64,000 nucleotides of DNA from positions 46,812,318 through 46,876,317 of the forward strand of contig OY747716.1 in NCBI GenBank assembly GCA_963556495.2. Reading direction: 5' to 3'. The first letter of the stretch is position 1, and the number at the start of each line of letters is the position of its first letter. Shown here piece after piece: positions 25,201 through 39,200 of this stretch. The position numbers and the translations under genes were made by a program. The DNA comes from Valencia hispanica (lineage: Eukaryota; Chordata; Actinopteri; Cyprinodontiformes; Valenciidae). The notes beneath the pieces are model-generated. The model ran no database searches and was not told where the DNA came from. It saw only the letters and a list, made by a program, of their open reading frames with translations.

Positions 25201-28200
25201 AGACTCGCGCTGCTTTCGCCTCTGGTGGAAAGGGTTCTATTGACTACAGTGGTGGCTATCAGCTGCGTATGACGTGCTGCTCCTGTAACGTGCTGCTTAC
25301 GCGTCCGGTAGAAAGGAGGGGTAATGCATAAATACTAGGGGTGTAACGGTACACAAAAATCACGGTTCAGTACGTTTTCGGTACAATTTAATCAATACAA
25401 AAATACAAATGTGCATAGGATTTTTTATTTTTTTTTACCTTGATCAGCATTAAATAATGAACTTAAATACCCTGAAAAAGATGAACGTATAGAACTGACT
25501 GGAGATTTGATTAGATTTTTACAAAATAAGTAAAGATAGTACAAGCAGACGTAGCCAGAGTAGAAAACAATTTAACCACGTTAATGTTTAGAAATGTTTA
25601 ATTAATACTTTGCCCCTATTTGAGAATAAAACATGCCTAAATCACTATGGAGTTGTTTTGATATATCGACAGCCTTGTCTCCCAGGTTTACTTGAATGCA
25701 GCATGGGCAGCTGTTGGGAAAATTCCTTCTCATTAATGGTATTTCTCTAGTATCAGTGATGTTTCCATTCAGCTTGAAATTGTTTCAGGTGAGTCATTCA
25801 GTTCAGTGCAGAACGTGTTATGGACCTTATTGCTGCTGAAAGATGCGTTCGCTGAAAAAGTTTTTGGTTCGGTCCATCTTTCTTTTTCTACTGTAGCTGG
25901 ATGAGAAATTAATAATGTTCCCAAAATCAGAGTTTAGTGATAGCTGGGAGTCTTTCTGTTTTGTTTAGGTGTCACTTTTTAAAGTTGCCCTGCAGAAACG
26001 TTGCACTGGACTCCGAGTTCTGCACATAAACTGCTTTCCAAGCTTCAAAGCGGCAAAAGCCAGCAGAGGTTGAGCTTGCTGAACTTTCGGCGTCGTCCCC
26101 TGAGCATCAACCAATCAGAGCGTCTCACTGTAGTGACATCACTACACATTTCTTGAATGTTTAAAACATCCAGCAACAGAGGAAGCCCCGCCCACGCGCT
26201 CTTCTTTTTGCTCAGCAAGTGGCGGGCTTTGCAAGCTTCAGGCTTAAAAATGTATAGAGTTCAAACTAGTCGCTTTGTGAGTGTTTTCTGACGGCGACAA
26301 AGTGTGCGGTGTGAACGCGGCATTAGTCTCTAAGGTGGCAGCAGACAGACACAATCTACTGGAGTCTGATATCTCCTTTCTTCAGAGGTTTTCTACAGAA
26401 TTAGATCTGCCTTTAGAGTCAAAAGAACCGTTTTTGTGCTGATTTGGTCAAATGTTTGAGATGTTTACCCTAACGAGGTTCACGGGGCCTTTGGTAGGGA
26501 AACCGGCCCGCAGCATCACATCACAGGCAGCTGTACCTAAATGTACCTAAATGCCTCTGAAACAACCAGTTGGCAGGCAGATGGTGTCTCCTGGTTGGGC
26601 TCTGTAACAGTGAGCTCAGGATATGGTTTCAACTCCGTTACTGTCCTCCTCACTGAGAAGATGAACTTGGTCAGTTCCTGTTGCTCTGGTTCTACTGAAT
26701 TAATCCTTGGACTGCAGATATATGGGTCAGTTTAGGCCGGCAGATAGTTTCTAGAAGCCACCTATGAAGATCAACACACATCTGCCTTACTATAGGAACT
26801 GTATTTCCCAGTAGGAGGACTGGCTAAGAGACATAGACCTCTATGTCATATTAAACAAGAAAAACGTGGATCAAACTAATCAAATGGAAGCTCTGATCAA
26901 CTTAAAATTAAAAGGAGAAATTACAAAAAACTGCTTAATTTGTGCTTATATTTATGGTATAGGAACTGTAAGTGTAGCAACCAATTTTTTGTGTGATAAA
27001 CAATTATTTATAAATGTGCAAAAGGAAAAGGATGGATTTTTCTGAAGCTGAAAAGAGATTTTGCTGCTGCACTGAAGAATTCAAGAAGCTCTGAATCTTA
27101 GAGACGCCAAACAGAAGCTGGTTTTACTGTGAACCAAGGCCAACTCTGCTCTTTCCAACAAACAGGTGAACTAACTTCGATTTCATACAATAAACTTGAT
27201 GCATAAATTGGTCTTCAACCAGGAGTCGCGTTAACAAAATATTTTCTGTATTTGACCGTTTTACTTTTAAGAAACGGTGAAGGAAGAATCGGAAGGCCAT
27301 CGGTCATTTTGACGGGATGCAATTTCCACCCCTGACCACTTGGTGGAGACGCGCGGACAACTGACTCAATCAAAAAAGGATTCCAATGGGAAGCCTAAGT
27401 CTCCTCCCCTTCCTGTCGGCCCATGGCTCCTCTGGCTGAAAAAAAAAAAATGAATGTACAGTCGTGGCCAAAAGTTTTGAGAATTACATACATATTGGAA
27501 ATTGGAAAAGTTGCTGCTTAAGTTTTTATAATAGCAATCTGCATATACTCCAGAATGTTATGAACAGTGATCAGATGAATTGCATAGTCCTTCTTTGCCA
27601 TGAAACTTCCACTGCATTTCATTGGTGTCATTAAAGGACCTGCTGAGATCATTTCAGTAATCGTCTTGTTAACTCAGGTGAGAATGTTGACGAGCACAAG
27701 GCTGGAGATCATTATGTCAGGCTGATTGGGTTAGAATGGCAGACTTGACATGTTAAAAGGAGGGTGATGCTTGAAATCATTGTTCTTCCATTGTTAACCA
27801 TGGTGACCTGAAACACGTGCAGCCATCATTGCGTTGCATAAAAATGGCTTCTCAAGGATATTGTGGCTACTAAAATTGCACCTAAATCAACAATTTATAG
27901 GATTATCAAGAACTTCAAGGAAAGAGGTTCAATTCTTGTTAAGAAGGCTTCAGGGCGTCCAAGAAAGTCCAGCAAGCGCCAGGATCGTCTCCTAAAGAGG
28001 ATTCAGCTGTGGGATCGGAGTGCCACCACTGCAGAGCTTGCTCAGGATTGGCAGCAGGCAGGTGTGAGCGCATCTGCACGCACAGTGAGGCGAAGACTTT
28101 TGGAAGATGGCCTGGTGTCAAGAAGGGCAGCAAAGAAGCCACTTCTCTCCTAAAAAAACATCAGGGACAGATTGATCTTCTGCAGAAAGTCTGGTGAATG

Positions 28201-30212
28201 GACTGCTGAGGACTGGGGCAAAGTCATATTCTCCCATGAAGCCTCTTTCCGATTGTTTGGGGCATCTGGAAAAAGGGTTGTCTGGAGAAGAACAGGTGAG
28301 CGCTACCATCAGTCCTGTGTCATGCCAACAGTAAAGCATCCTGAGACCATTCATGTGTGGGGTTGCTTCTCATCCAAGGGAGTGGGCTCACTTACAATTT
28401 TGCCCAAAAACACAGCCATGAATAAAGAATGGTACCAAAACACCCTCCAACAGCAGCTTCTTCCAACAATCCAACAACAGTTTGGTGAAGAACAATGCAT
28501 TTTCCAGCACGATGGAGCACCGTGCAATAAGGCAAAAGTGATAACTAAGTGGCTGGGGGAACAAAATGTTGACATTTTGGGTAGCTAGCTAGCACTTAAA
28601 ACCCTCACAGAGACCTTGTGGAGTTGCATGCTGGCTCTCTCTCTACCGACTATTTCTCCCCCAGCATAGCTGCTACTTTCCACATTTATGGAGGTTTTCT
28701 TTATGTTTAATGCTCCTTCCTTCGTCCTGGAGGAAGGAGCCGATGCCGGCTAATATCACCGCCATTTTTTTCCTTCTTCTTCAGTTTTAGTCCAAGTGTT
28801 TTTACACAAAACCTAAAGTAACTTTTGCCGCCGGTCGAAAATTAGCGTTTTCTCTGCATCAAAATGTGTCTTAAAAATTCACGGACATCATATGTTCAAT
28901 CCATGGCGCATTTCAAACGGGATCAGAAAATAACTTTTATCGCTCCACTGACTCTCATTCATTTTTATTGGCAGTAGAGGACTCATGGACCGGAAGTAGA
29001 AGGGCGTGACTTAGGCTCCCCATAAGAGCATCATCTGAGACGTGGACTCCGTACTTAACGCATCTCGCTAACCGTAAGCTGAGACCGCATCTGTGCCATT
29101 CACAGACCGACAGGTGAGAGAAATCGCTGCAGCTTAACTGCTGATGCAAGGGAGCGCATGCTGCAGGTTTTCCTCCCACTGAAGTGATCCGGAAAGCTGT
29201 TGCTCTGAGAGTCCTGCCGAATTCTGGTCACTTCAGTTAGAGAAATGTTCCCTGATTTCAAAACTTTGGCTGAAGCGGAGTTTGTAACTCCAGGCAGTCT
29301 CCAGCGTGGCAGCGGAGAGCGGATTCAGCCTCCGTTACACACAAGCGGGAGCGAAGTTCAGTTAAATACGATTGAATATGTCATTATTATCATTTTTAAA
29401 CTTGACGGGTAAAAATAGATTATGACCGGATATTTTTAGACCCCTTCAGTCAAATAACCGACAGAAACAAAAATCCTAGAGAGACCTCTGTCTGCGTCAT
29501 ATTTGATCTTCTCAGTTTGTTTCTGTTGCAGCTCAAGGCTGAGCACAGACTTCATGTCTGTAGAGTAAAACGTCTTCTCTGTTCTCTGGTCCATTTTATC
29601 TGTATTCAGACTTGAAAACCTTTATCGTACCACATGAAGACACACACACACGTTTCCTGGCGCTCCCCAGAGACATCTTCTAGCTAAAAGCACCTGAGCG
29701 GGACCTTACATGGGTTGGATCCGTCGGCCACCAGCAGCATCCGCAGCGAGCTCAGGTTGACGTCCTTCTGGTCCTTGTGGGCCACCAGAGCCCAGTGCAT
29801 GTCTCTGGACTTCACACAGGCGACCTTGGCTGCACACACACACACACACACAGACACACAGACACAGGGAGTTAGTGTTTCATCTGAGTGACAGGCTGAG
29901 TGACGGAGGAGGAGCCTGACCTTTGTACTGGCAGACCTTCTGGATCCACGACAGAGGGTTGACCTTCATCAGGGAGTACGGCACGCTGATCACGTGCATC
30001 ATGTTCATCACGCTCTGCAAACACACATTCACGCCACGTTCTACCTGGTTACGCTGCAGCTTAAACAGCCGACTGAAACACAAAGATAAACGTCTCACCG
30101 TCAGGATGCCGTGCCAAAGCCCCACGTCCTTCTTAAAGTCCAAGACGTTCACTATAGTTTCAGCTGAATCAGAGGGGGAGAAACGGGTCAGATCCCTTCA
30201 TCGGATAAACCG

Positions 30213-30254
<42 letters not shown>

Positions 30255-33200
30255 ATACCCTCGGTGTAGCTGCAGGACTGGGTGAGAGCTTGACAGTGTG
30301 TTAGCAGAGCGATCCTCGTCACAGTGACTCCCAGCACGCTGCCGTCCTTACAGGTTTTATACTGGCAGGAAAAACAACAGATGGATCATCGCAGTCAGAC
30401 GACGAAGTTTAATCAGACAAGCTGCTTTCACCGCTTCGAAACGCCTTTCTGCTTAAATCTAGGGCCGGGCCATTTATCGGCTGATATCACAATATAAAAC
30501 AAATTGGGACTATCTGAAGGTATCAGAATGTTTTTTTTTTGTTTTAAAGATTTATTTTCAAAAGTGGAACATGTCGGCTGGGCAATATAGACTAGAATTA
30601 AAATCTTTTAAAATTAAAATTAAAATAATAATTTCAATGCCATATTTGATTCTTTAAATGAATAAAAAAAATTCTCCCTTTCTATTCTTAAAAAAGAAGT
30701 TAAAAAATATATATTTTTTTATTGTTCTTATTTTAATCATGTCTTCTTGGAGTTGACCTGAGCTCAATGTCCAAATAAAAAAAACGAGAGGTCTTGGGTG
30801 GGCTGATATCACCTTGAACTATGGAAACCCAAGAGGTGCATTGGTGATTTTTTTTCTCCATTTTCCAAAAATTCTATGTTCATAAATAGAAACAAAATCA
30901 ATAAATCATAATCAATATACTGCCCAGCTCTACTTAAATCTCAGATAATCTTCACAAAAAGAATCTCTGAAAAATCAGGTTGTAGTTTAAATATAAAACA
31001 GCTCAATGTTTCCCTACTGCAGCTGCATGAAGCTCACAGGAAGCAAGAAACGACATGAAAGCCACACTGCTCTGCTGTTTTTAAGAAAATGAAAAGTGAG
31101 ACTTCTGTCTTTGTATCACCTTGTTATATCAATGTTATATCAGTTAGCCATGGGGGGAAATGTCTGTTTTGATTTTAAAAAGCTCCAAATTGGACCTAAA
31201 AATCTAATCATAAAGGTGATGCGTGGAGGAAGTCTGTCTCCTTGTGTGTTTTTACTGTTTATTATTGCCGCCTTAACAAATATGCAGAAAAACGTAAAGC
31301 AAGAAACTTTTTGTGTTAATGGACAAACTGAATAAACTGAATCTGGAAGAGAGAAAACTGAGACTTCTTAAGAGGTTCTTCCTGGGGGGGTTAAAGGCAG
31401 ATTTATCTGATATGAAGTCGTTAAAATCCCATCCTGCAGTTTGTGTTGACCTAAAATCCACGTATCAAATGTTTTTTTGTTTTTTTCTGTTTTTTTTAAA
31501 CAAACTACTGCTTTACGCTCACTCCTCCATCACTCACTGGAACAATTTAAGCCTTCAAGTCTGGATTATACTTAAACTCCTCATCATTAAAGGAACAGCA
31601 AAACAGCAGTAAAACGTGGTGGTGGCAGTATCATGCAGGGGTCTGAACGGTATGCAGGGAAAATCCACTGCATATTAAAGTTGTTTTGCTACTGCAGACC
31701 CAGCTGAGTTTCTCCCAGCAGGGAGAAGCTACTATCAGGTACCAAGTCCTGTTGTAGAAAAGAAATCAGCATCTCCATGAAGAAGCAAGCATTCATTGCT
31801 CTAACCTGTCCTGCCAGACGTCTATGTGTCGTCGCTCTTCAAACTCTGAAACTACAGTCCACACCTTATGAATTTCCCTCAGACTCCTAAATGGGCTTTA
31901 CTTCCCAATTTTCTCCAAGCTATGGTTGTCCCTATGCATCCTTTCCTACTGTATGTCTTCCTTCCACTAAACCTTCCATTAGAATGCTTGGCTACACCAC
32001 TTGAATGGGAAATTTATCATCTGATGATCTTACAGGGGTATTAATAGGATTATTTACCATGAGGTTCTGTGAAATGTTCTATCAGCAATAGTTCACCTTT
32101 TTTCTTCCACTCAACTCTCCATTAATATGGATGGATCTAGCAATCTGTGAACAGTCAGCTTTGATTTGCTGGACAGCAGTCTTCCCCATGATTGTGTAGG
32201 GATAACATGACCACAACAGGACTTTGCTGTATTAATAAATTCATTGACCTAATGTAATACTGCAATTTTTTGAGAAGTTGTTCTTTGGGATTTCATTAGC
32301 TGTAAGCCCAAATCATCAAAACGAACAGAAACCAACCTGAAACATCACTTTCTGTGTATTAATATACATAGCATGACTATGATTCAATTTGTCAAATTAA
32401 TGTTGTTGTTTTTTTATAATTCTGATTTCATAACAATGCAGCTGTAAATAATGATTAAAACTATGCTGTCAGGGCAGGATTCAGCTCCAGCAAACACTTC
32501 CGCTCTGCTCGGGGTGTCTAACAGGATTGCCCGTTCAGATTGATGCTCCCCAGTGTTGTGTTGACAGAGTTTCACTATGTGTGATTGGCTGCGAGCTCAC
32601 CTCTATGTAAGCGGTGTCGTTGTTTGCATCTTTGATGTGCGGGAACCAGTCTCTGGGAGGCTTGGAGAGGTGCTTCGACTCCGTTACGAACCACAGCAGC
32701 TTGGGCCATCCTGCAGGAAGCGGATGGAAACGGAGGGTTAAAACATAAATTCCCGTAAACTGGCTGTCCGCCCTGATTAATGATCTAGACTCTGACCTTT
32801 GAACTGTGGGATCTCTCCTGTTGCGCTTTTTGGAAGACCCTTATGGCAAGCATCGCTGGTCAGCGCCACGGTAACACCACAGCTGCCCAATAAAAACCCG
32901 ATCTGCTGGCTGCCGGCGTCCTATTGGACGACAGCGGGAAGCAGGGAACAACAGATGGCATTTAAACCAAAGATTTACTGGTGAGGTTGTGGGTTGGATT
33001 TCTTTTAGAGATGCACCGCTCCATCGGCCGGAGATCAACAGTAGCCGATTTCCCCTGTATCGGTTCTGATCGGTGTTCAGGAAACACTGATACCTCCACT
33101 GACAAGATCTGAAACTTTTTCCACCTCATGTACACGAAAAAAAATTACAAAAAATTAAAACTCCCACATTCCTGGAATAGCGCCCCTCATGGTGACAGCA

Positions 33201-36200
33201 TGTTGGAGCCGCTCTGATTTGTTCTTCTAGACTTTTGCTCATCATTTCTCTGGTTGAGGCATCACTTTTTGGACAATTATTCCCTCTGGTTCTGGATTCC
33301 TGTTCTTATGAGTCCTAACCATGGCAACACCATAAGTATGTGTATTGGCAAGAATCTGGTGATACGATATATAAGTAAGACTATATATTGTGATTTTTAA
33401 AACTGATTTTAACTGTAGAAAAACTTTCACATCGTTCTAAACACTCCGACCTGTTTCATACTTTAACACATCCAGTTTTATTACTAGATCTAGTTGATCC
33501 ACTGGAACAAAGAAGGTGAAAACAGCCACAAACTACCAGTTTTCCTTTAAATTTTACTACAAAAATTACTGTCATCATTAATGGTTCAATGCAAATACAA
33601 AATCAATAAAAAAAATCCATACATTGCTTTTGAATATCGATACAAAATAGTGACATAAAATATCGTGATATATCAGCGTATCGATATTTTGTAACATCCC
33701 TACAATACAATATTGTTTTTATAACCGGGAGCAGCTGATTAGGGTCTCAAAAGCTCAAATAATCCCTGAAATACAACCCCAGAGGAGTTGAAAAAGAGGC
33801 GTCATGGATGCAGAGCCGGACCAGAGAGGTGAGAAAGAAGGAGGAACTTCAAACTATCTCTTCTATCCGTCATAATCAGCTAGAATTCCCTACTCCAACA
33901 TCTCTCTAATCATACAGCGGCAAGAGGAGCGGCAAAAGCAAACGAGGTGGATTAGCAGAGTTTGCCAACAAACCATGGTGTCATCCAGGACATGTTACCG
34001 TGGAATATTGTCTCCGCTGCCTGGATATCAAGCTGTTAGCATGTCATGAGACTGTCATACAACAATAGTCTTCAGTCAGAGGTATCTACAGATTTCTTGC
34101 AAGACTGACTGCTACTGGAGATCCTTCCTGCCCACAGCATCAACATCCACAACGACTCTTTGAAGGCACTTTGATGATCTGAGTTAAGACAACATTTAAT
34201 TCCCTTTGGGATAAATAAAGTATTGTTTCCCAGTGTGTAAACACATTAGCAGTCTGTATCGATGTCCACTTCTTTTTAAGTTGACGGTTTGCAACATTTT
34301 CAGGAATAATCTAACGACTCCTTTATATTCTGTTGAATTCAAAATGTCAATCAAGTCTGCAGAGAGGATCATCAGGGCTGACCTTCCTTCCATCCAAGAC
34401 TCGTACAGGTCAAGGGTCAGGAACAGCTAACATCTCTGCAGACCCCACACATCCTGGACACAAACTGCTTGGACTTTTACCTTCAGGCGGCGCTATAAAG
34501 ACAGTTTCTCCACCCAGGCTGTTTCTCTGATGAACACAAGAAACACCTTAGAGCCTGAGGGCTCAGATACTCTGCTGGGAAACAGAATAAGCAGATTTGC
34601 ACTTTTCTAACCTGTCTTCCTTTTTTCCTTTTCCTAATGTACACATATGTGAAAACTCCTCGTATCCTTCATGATATTTCCTCTAAAGTGTATCTATTTA
34701 TACTTCATGTCTGCACGCTGCCAGTGGTTGAAACTGAAGTCTGAATTCCTTGTTTGTGCAAAAAAGCTGATTGTTATTCTCGCATCAAAAGGTCTGCAGC
34801 ATCTTTTTTTTCCCTCAAGATCAAACAGAGTTGGAACTGCTCTGTGCATCGCTGATTTATCCAACAGCGTGCTGCAAGACATTTTCTTACTGCAGCAAGT
34901 AATCAGAGTGTAACCATGCCAACCCTGACAGGCAGCATCGTCTCAGTGTTGGCATACAGATTACAGCAGAGAGAACTCGGTGTACCGAAGCACGACTGGC
35001 AGCTGGAAACCCGGTAAACGGTCAGAGCGGCTGTGTTTCCAGCTTCAGCGGACCTCAGACAGGTTCAGCCTCCGGAGACAAACTGGATGACACCGTTTCC
35101 CTCTGAGACGGCCCAACAGCGGGGGGCATCGTGTGTCGAGCATCAGACGCATGTTTTTATTCCCGCTGCTTCGTGTTCAGAACGGATTAACGTCTCAGGA
35201 ATACTTGTTGCCAACAAACAGCTAAGACTGAGCATCCGGAACAGCTTCCCGACATCGCTGAGACGTCCACACAAACGGGGCTGAAATAAATAGGGAATAG
35301 GTGCAATACTGACAGGATTAGCATCAAACATCAGCGCCAAGAAGAAAAAAAAAGTCACATCACCGGGGAAATGAGTCCTCTGTGACTCAATTAAAAATAA
35401 ACTAGGAGTTCAAAGAGCGAAGAAAAAGACAGAGAGTCTTCTATCGACTTACTTTGCGACTTAGCGGCACCTCTATGGGAACAGGAACCACCTCCGCCAG
35501 CAGGCAGCCGTAGAAGGCCACCATGAAGGCCACGGGGTCGTTGTTAGGAAACACCAACGCCACCTACAGGTGAGAGAGAAAGAGAGAGAACAGTAGAGCC
35601 GGAGTCAGAGAGAAGAAAGAAGTGCGGCATGCAATCTCGGTATAAATGCAGCTGCTCAGTTTCTGGCCTCGGGGGTTCTTAAGAGAACAACCGGCATCAT
35701 GGAGGCCAAGGAACCCCACAGACAGGTCAGAGAGGAAGTTCTGGAGAGGTCAAAGGCAGGGTTAGGTTCTAGCACAATATCCCAGGGTTATGACATCTCC
35801 CAAAGCTCTGTTCTGGAGAGTATTGATCAGAGAAGCAGCCATGGTAGCTCTAGAGGAGCTACAGAGATCCACAGCTCAGCTGGGACAATCTGTTGGCGGG
35901 ACAACTGCTAGTTTTGGACTCCATAATTGAAGAATTAAGGAAGCAGTAGCAAAAAGAAGCTGCTGTTGAAAGAAAGAAGAAGCCTTGTTTGCAGTTTGCT
36001 TCAAGGAGACACAGGAAACACGTGGATAAAGGTGCTCTGGTTGGAGAGGACCAAATCGGAACTTTTGCCAAGAAATTAAGATCCTGAATAAAATATGTAT
36101 ATGGTGAAACATGGTGGAGGCAGCATCATGCTGCGGGGGTGTGTTTCTCTTCAGCAGGGACAGGGAAGCTGCTCAGAGCTGATGGGAAGATGAATGAAGC

Positions 36201-39200
36201 TAAATCCTGGAGAATCCTGAAGGAAAACCTGTTAGAGGTTGAGTCTGGGGTAGAGGTCCAGCCAGAGATACTATGGGATGGTTCAGATCATAGCCGATTC
36301 ATGTATTGGAATGGCTTAGTCAAAGTACAGGGAACTAATTAATTAATTAATTAAGTAAACTCATCCAACAGCTGCCCATGCTGCATTCAGTTACAGCTGG
36401 GGAACTAGGCTGTTGAAATATCAACACAACTCCAAAGTGATTTAAAAATGTTTTTTTCCAAAATACGGGCAAAGCCTTATTTAAACATTTCTAAACATTA
36501 ACACTGACTGTTTTCAAGTGGTTATATTGTTTCTACTCTGACTATGTTTGCTTGTACTATTTTATTTATATTAAAAAAAAAAATCCAATCTCCAGTCAGT
36601 TCTATACTCTCAACTTTTTTAAGTTACAGAACATAATAAAATCTAATTAAGTTCAGGAATTGAAAGGAAGAAATTCAGGAAAAAAAAGGTTGTTTGTTTA
36701 ATGCTGTTCAAAAGAAAAAAAGTCATATTTATATTTCTTCATTAAAGTGTATCAGGCAAATAATACAAATGTCTGCCACACTTTTCAGATTCTTATCCGC
36801 TGAAGATTTTATTTTCACTTCATAGTCTATTGTTGTAATGTGACAAAACGTGGAAAAGTTTAAGGAGCCTGAATACTTTTACACTTTATAACTAGAGCTT
36901 TCAAAGCTAAATGAGATCCGAGGTGTTGATGAGTGAATTCTGGATCAGAACCCCCGGCTCCTCCTCCGGGTTCCTCCTGCCTCAGCTTCATATCTGCTCT
37001 ATTCTACAACTAATTAAGATGCTGTTACTTAGGAACCAAACACTACTTCACAGAGATGGGCGGTTGGCTTTCAGGAGTATTTTTATAAAAGCCAATAGGG
37101 CAGATGACGTCTGGTTAGTGGCTGATTCATAAAGGGAAGGAGAGGTGGGAGAGATAGTGACTCACCCGATCGCCCGGTCGCACCATGGGCTCCTGCTTGC
37201 TGCCCAGTTTGTGGAGGATGTTGTAGGCCAGCTTGATGCTGCGAGACCACAACTTCCCTGCAGGGAGCAGCACAGGAAATATGAGTGAGAAAAAGGTCCA
37301 CAGAAAGTGAGAGTGTGTGTCTTTGTGCTCCACTTTGTAGAGAAACTAAAAAAATAAATAAAAAAGGTCCAAATGAAAGAAACACAGGGGGGCTTACCAT
37401 CGATTAACCAGCGAATCTATAGATGATGCATGAGACCGTTATATAGTTCTGCTCCATATCGGCTCTCTCTCTAGACTGATAAAACATGGAAGAACCACTT
37501 CATCTAACAGTCATGGGGAAATCTAAGCACACCTTCGATGCCTTCATACAATGTTTGGATGGAAAGTAGCAGCCAAGAGCCGCTGTGGATGAACTGATTA
37601 ATATCAAGGATGCGGGCTTGTTCTGAAGCCACAAAACTCGGCCAGCTTGAGATCATTGGGTGAACCACCATCTCCTCTGGAAACCAAAGTATTCCAGAGT
37701 CAAATGTGAGGCCTGAACTAGGACTGGTCTCAAATCTATAATGCTATACAATCTAAAGCATGAGCAATAACGTAAATATTTACTGCAATATATTGTCTTG
37801 TGTTTACATATGTCAAAATGGCTGTTATTCTCACATACCAGATATATTGCACCAGACCATCAACTTAAAAAACGTTTTGAACGCGATTTAAGGAACATTT
37901 ATTGTGCTAAATGTATTTAAGAAAATTCAAAACCTTTCAAGTCATTTTTAAAGTGCGTTACAAATTTTTTTTTCAAACAGTGCAATCTGAAAATGGTTTT
38001 TTTTATAAACCAAAGGGGGAGCCCAGCAGAAATAGTTTGGGAACCACTGATCTAGTGTAGATACACTAAACATCAGTATTTATTCTCCTTGCATAGCTGC
38101 TACAGACTAGGTTAGCTTGATGACATCATCAACATGTGCAACTGCGGAAAGTCCGTATAGTTAAAACCTCTACCGTTGGCTAAAAATCTTTTCTACCTTA
38201 TACTGTTTGTATCGCCCGCTACTAGCCTGAACCAAACTGGGTCATCAGCAGAACCATGATCCCAAACGGAGCAGAAAATCTACAACAAGAAAGAAAATAA
38301 TCAAAGTGTTGCAATGGCCTAGTCAAAGTCCTGATCGAAAACCTTCCTTCCTTCCTTTTTTACCCATTTGATTTCAAGGAAAGAAGGAAGGTGGGAAGGA
38401 GCATGAATGTTCTTCTCCATGACGATGTTAGAGGCTGCTGCACTACAACAGAAAACCACTTAGTGTTATTGCTGCTAATCATGGGGTGTACTTAGTTTTT
38501 TTCACACACAACGTCTCAACCGTGGTTTCATATTTAATAAGTATTGATTGTGTTTTCCTACATTTTAGGTTAGATTTGTGTGTGGTTAGAACCCAGGCGG
38601 TTCTCGTTAGTGTTGGAGAATCTAACCCAAAGAACCAGGACGCTCCTCCAGCTAGCATGTCTGAACGTGGACGATAAACCTCTCGTCTCGTCCTGAAATA
38701 AAACAGAACTGCTTACCGTACGTGAGCACGTAGAGGGGCTTCCCTGCCGTGTCCAGGCTGGTGAGGCAGGGGGCTTTGGGGGAGATGGTCCCCCAGCGCT
38801 GCAGCGCCGCCTCCAAGGAGGGAGGCCAGTTCGTGACCACGCCCAACGGCTCCCCCCTCACCGGCATCATCTCCGCCCCCTCTGGCCGAGGCTGGTTGGG
38901 GTCCGGCTGCTGGACTGGAAACGAGGAGACAGAGAGACCCTGTGAGCCATGAGCTCGTCATCTTTTGGAGCTCGTGGTTCGTCTGCCGCAGCTTGGCGGA
39001 GAACAGGCAACATGGACGCACGTTACTCCTCGGGGAACGAGGTGAAGCAGCTGTTGCACCTGATGCAGCAGCATTCATTCAGATTAGGACTTCATGCAAA
39101 GATCAGGAAAAATTCACACCCCTCTTTGTCACGTAACAACCACGGATTTCAATGTATTTTCACAGGATTTTCTGTGTGGAAAGAAAAGTATTCATTTTTT

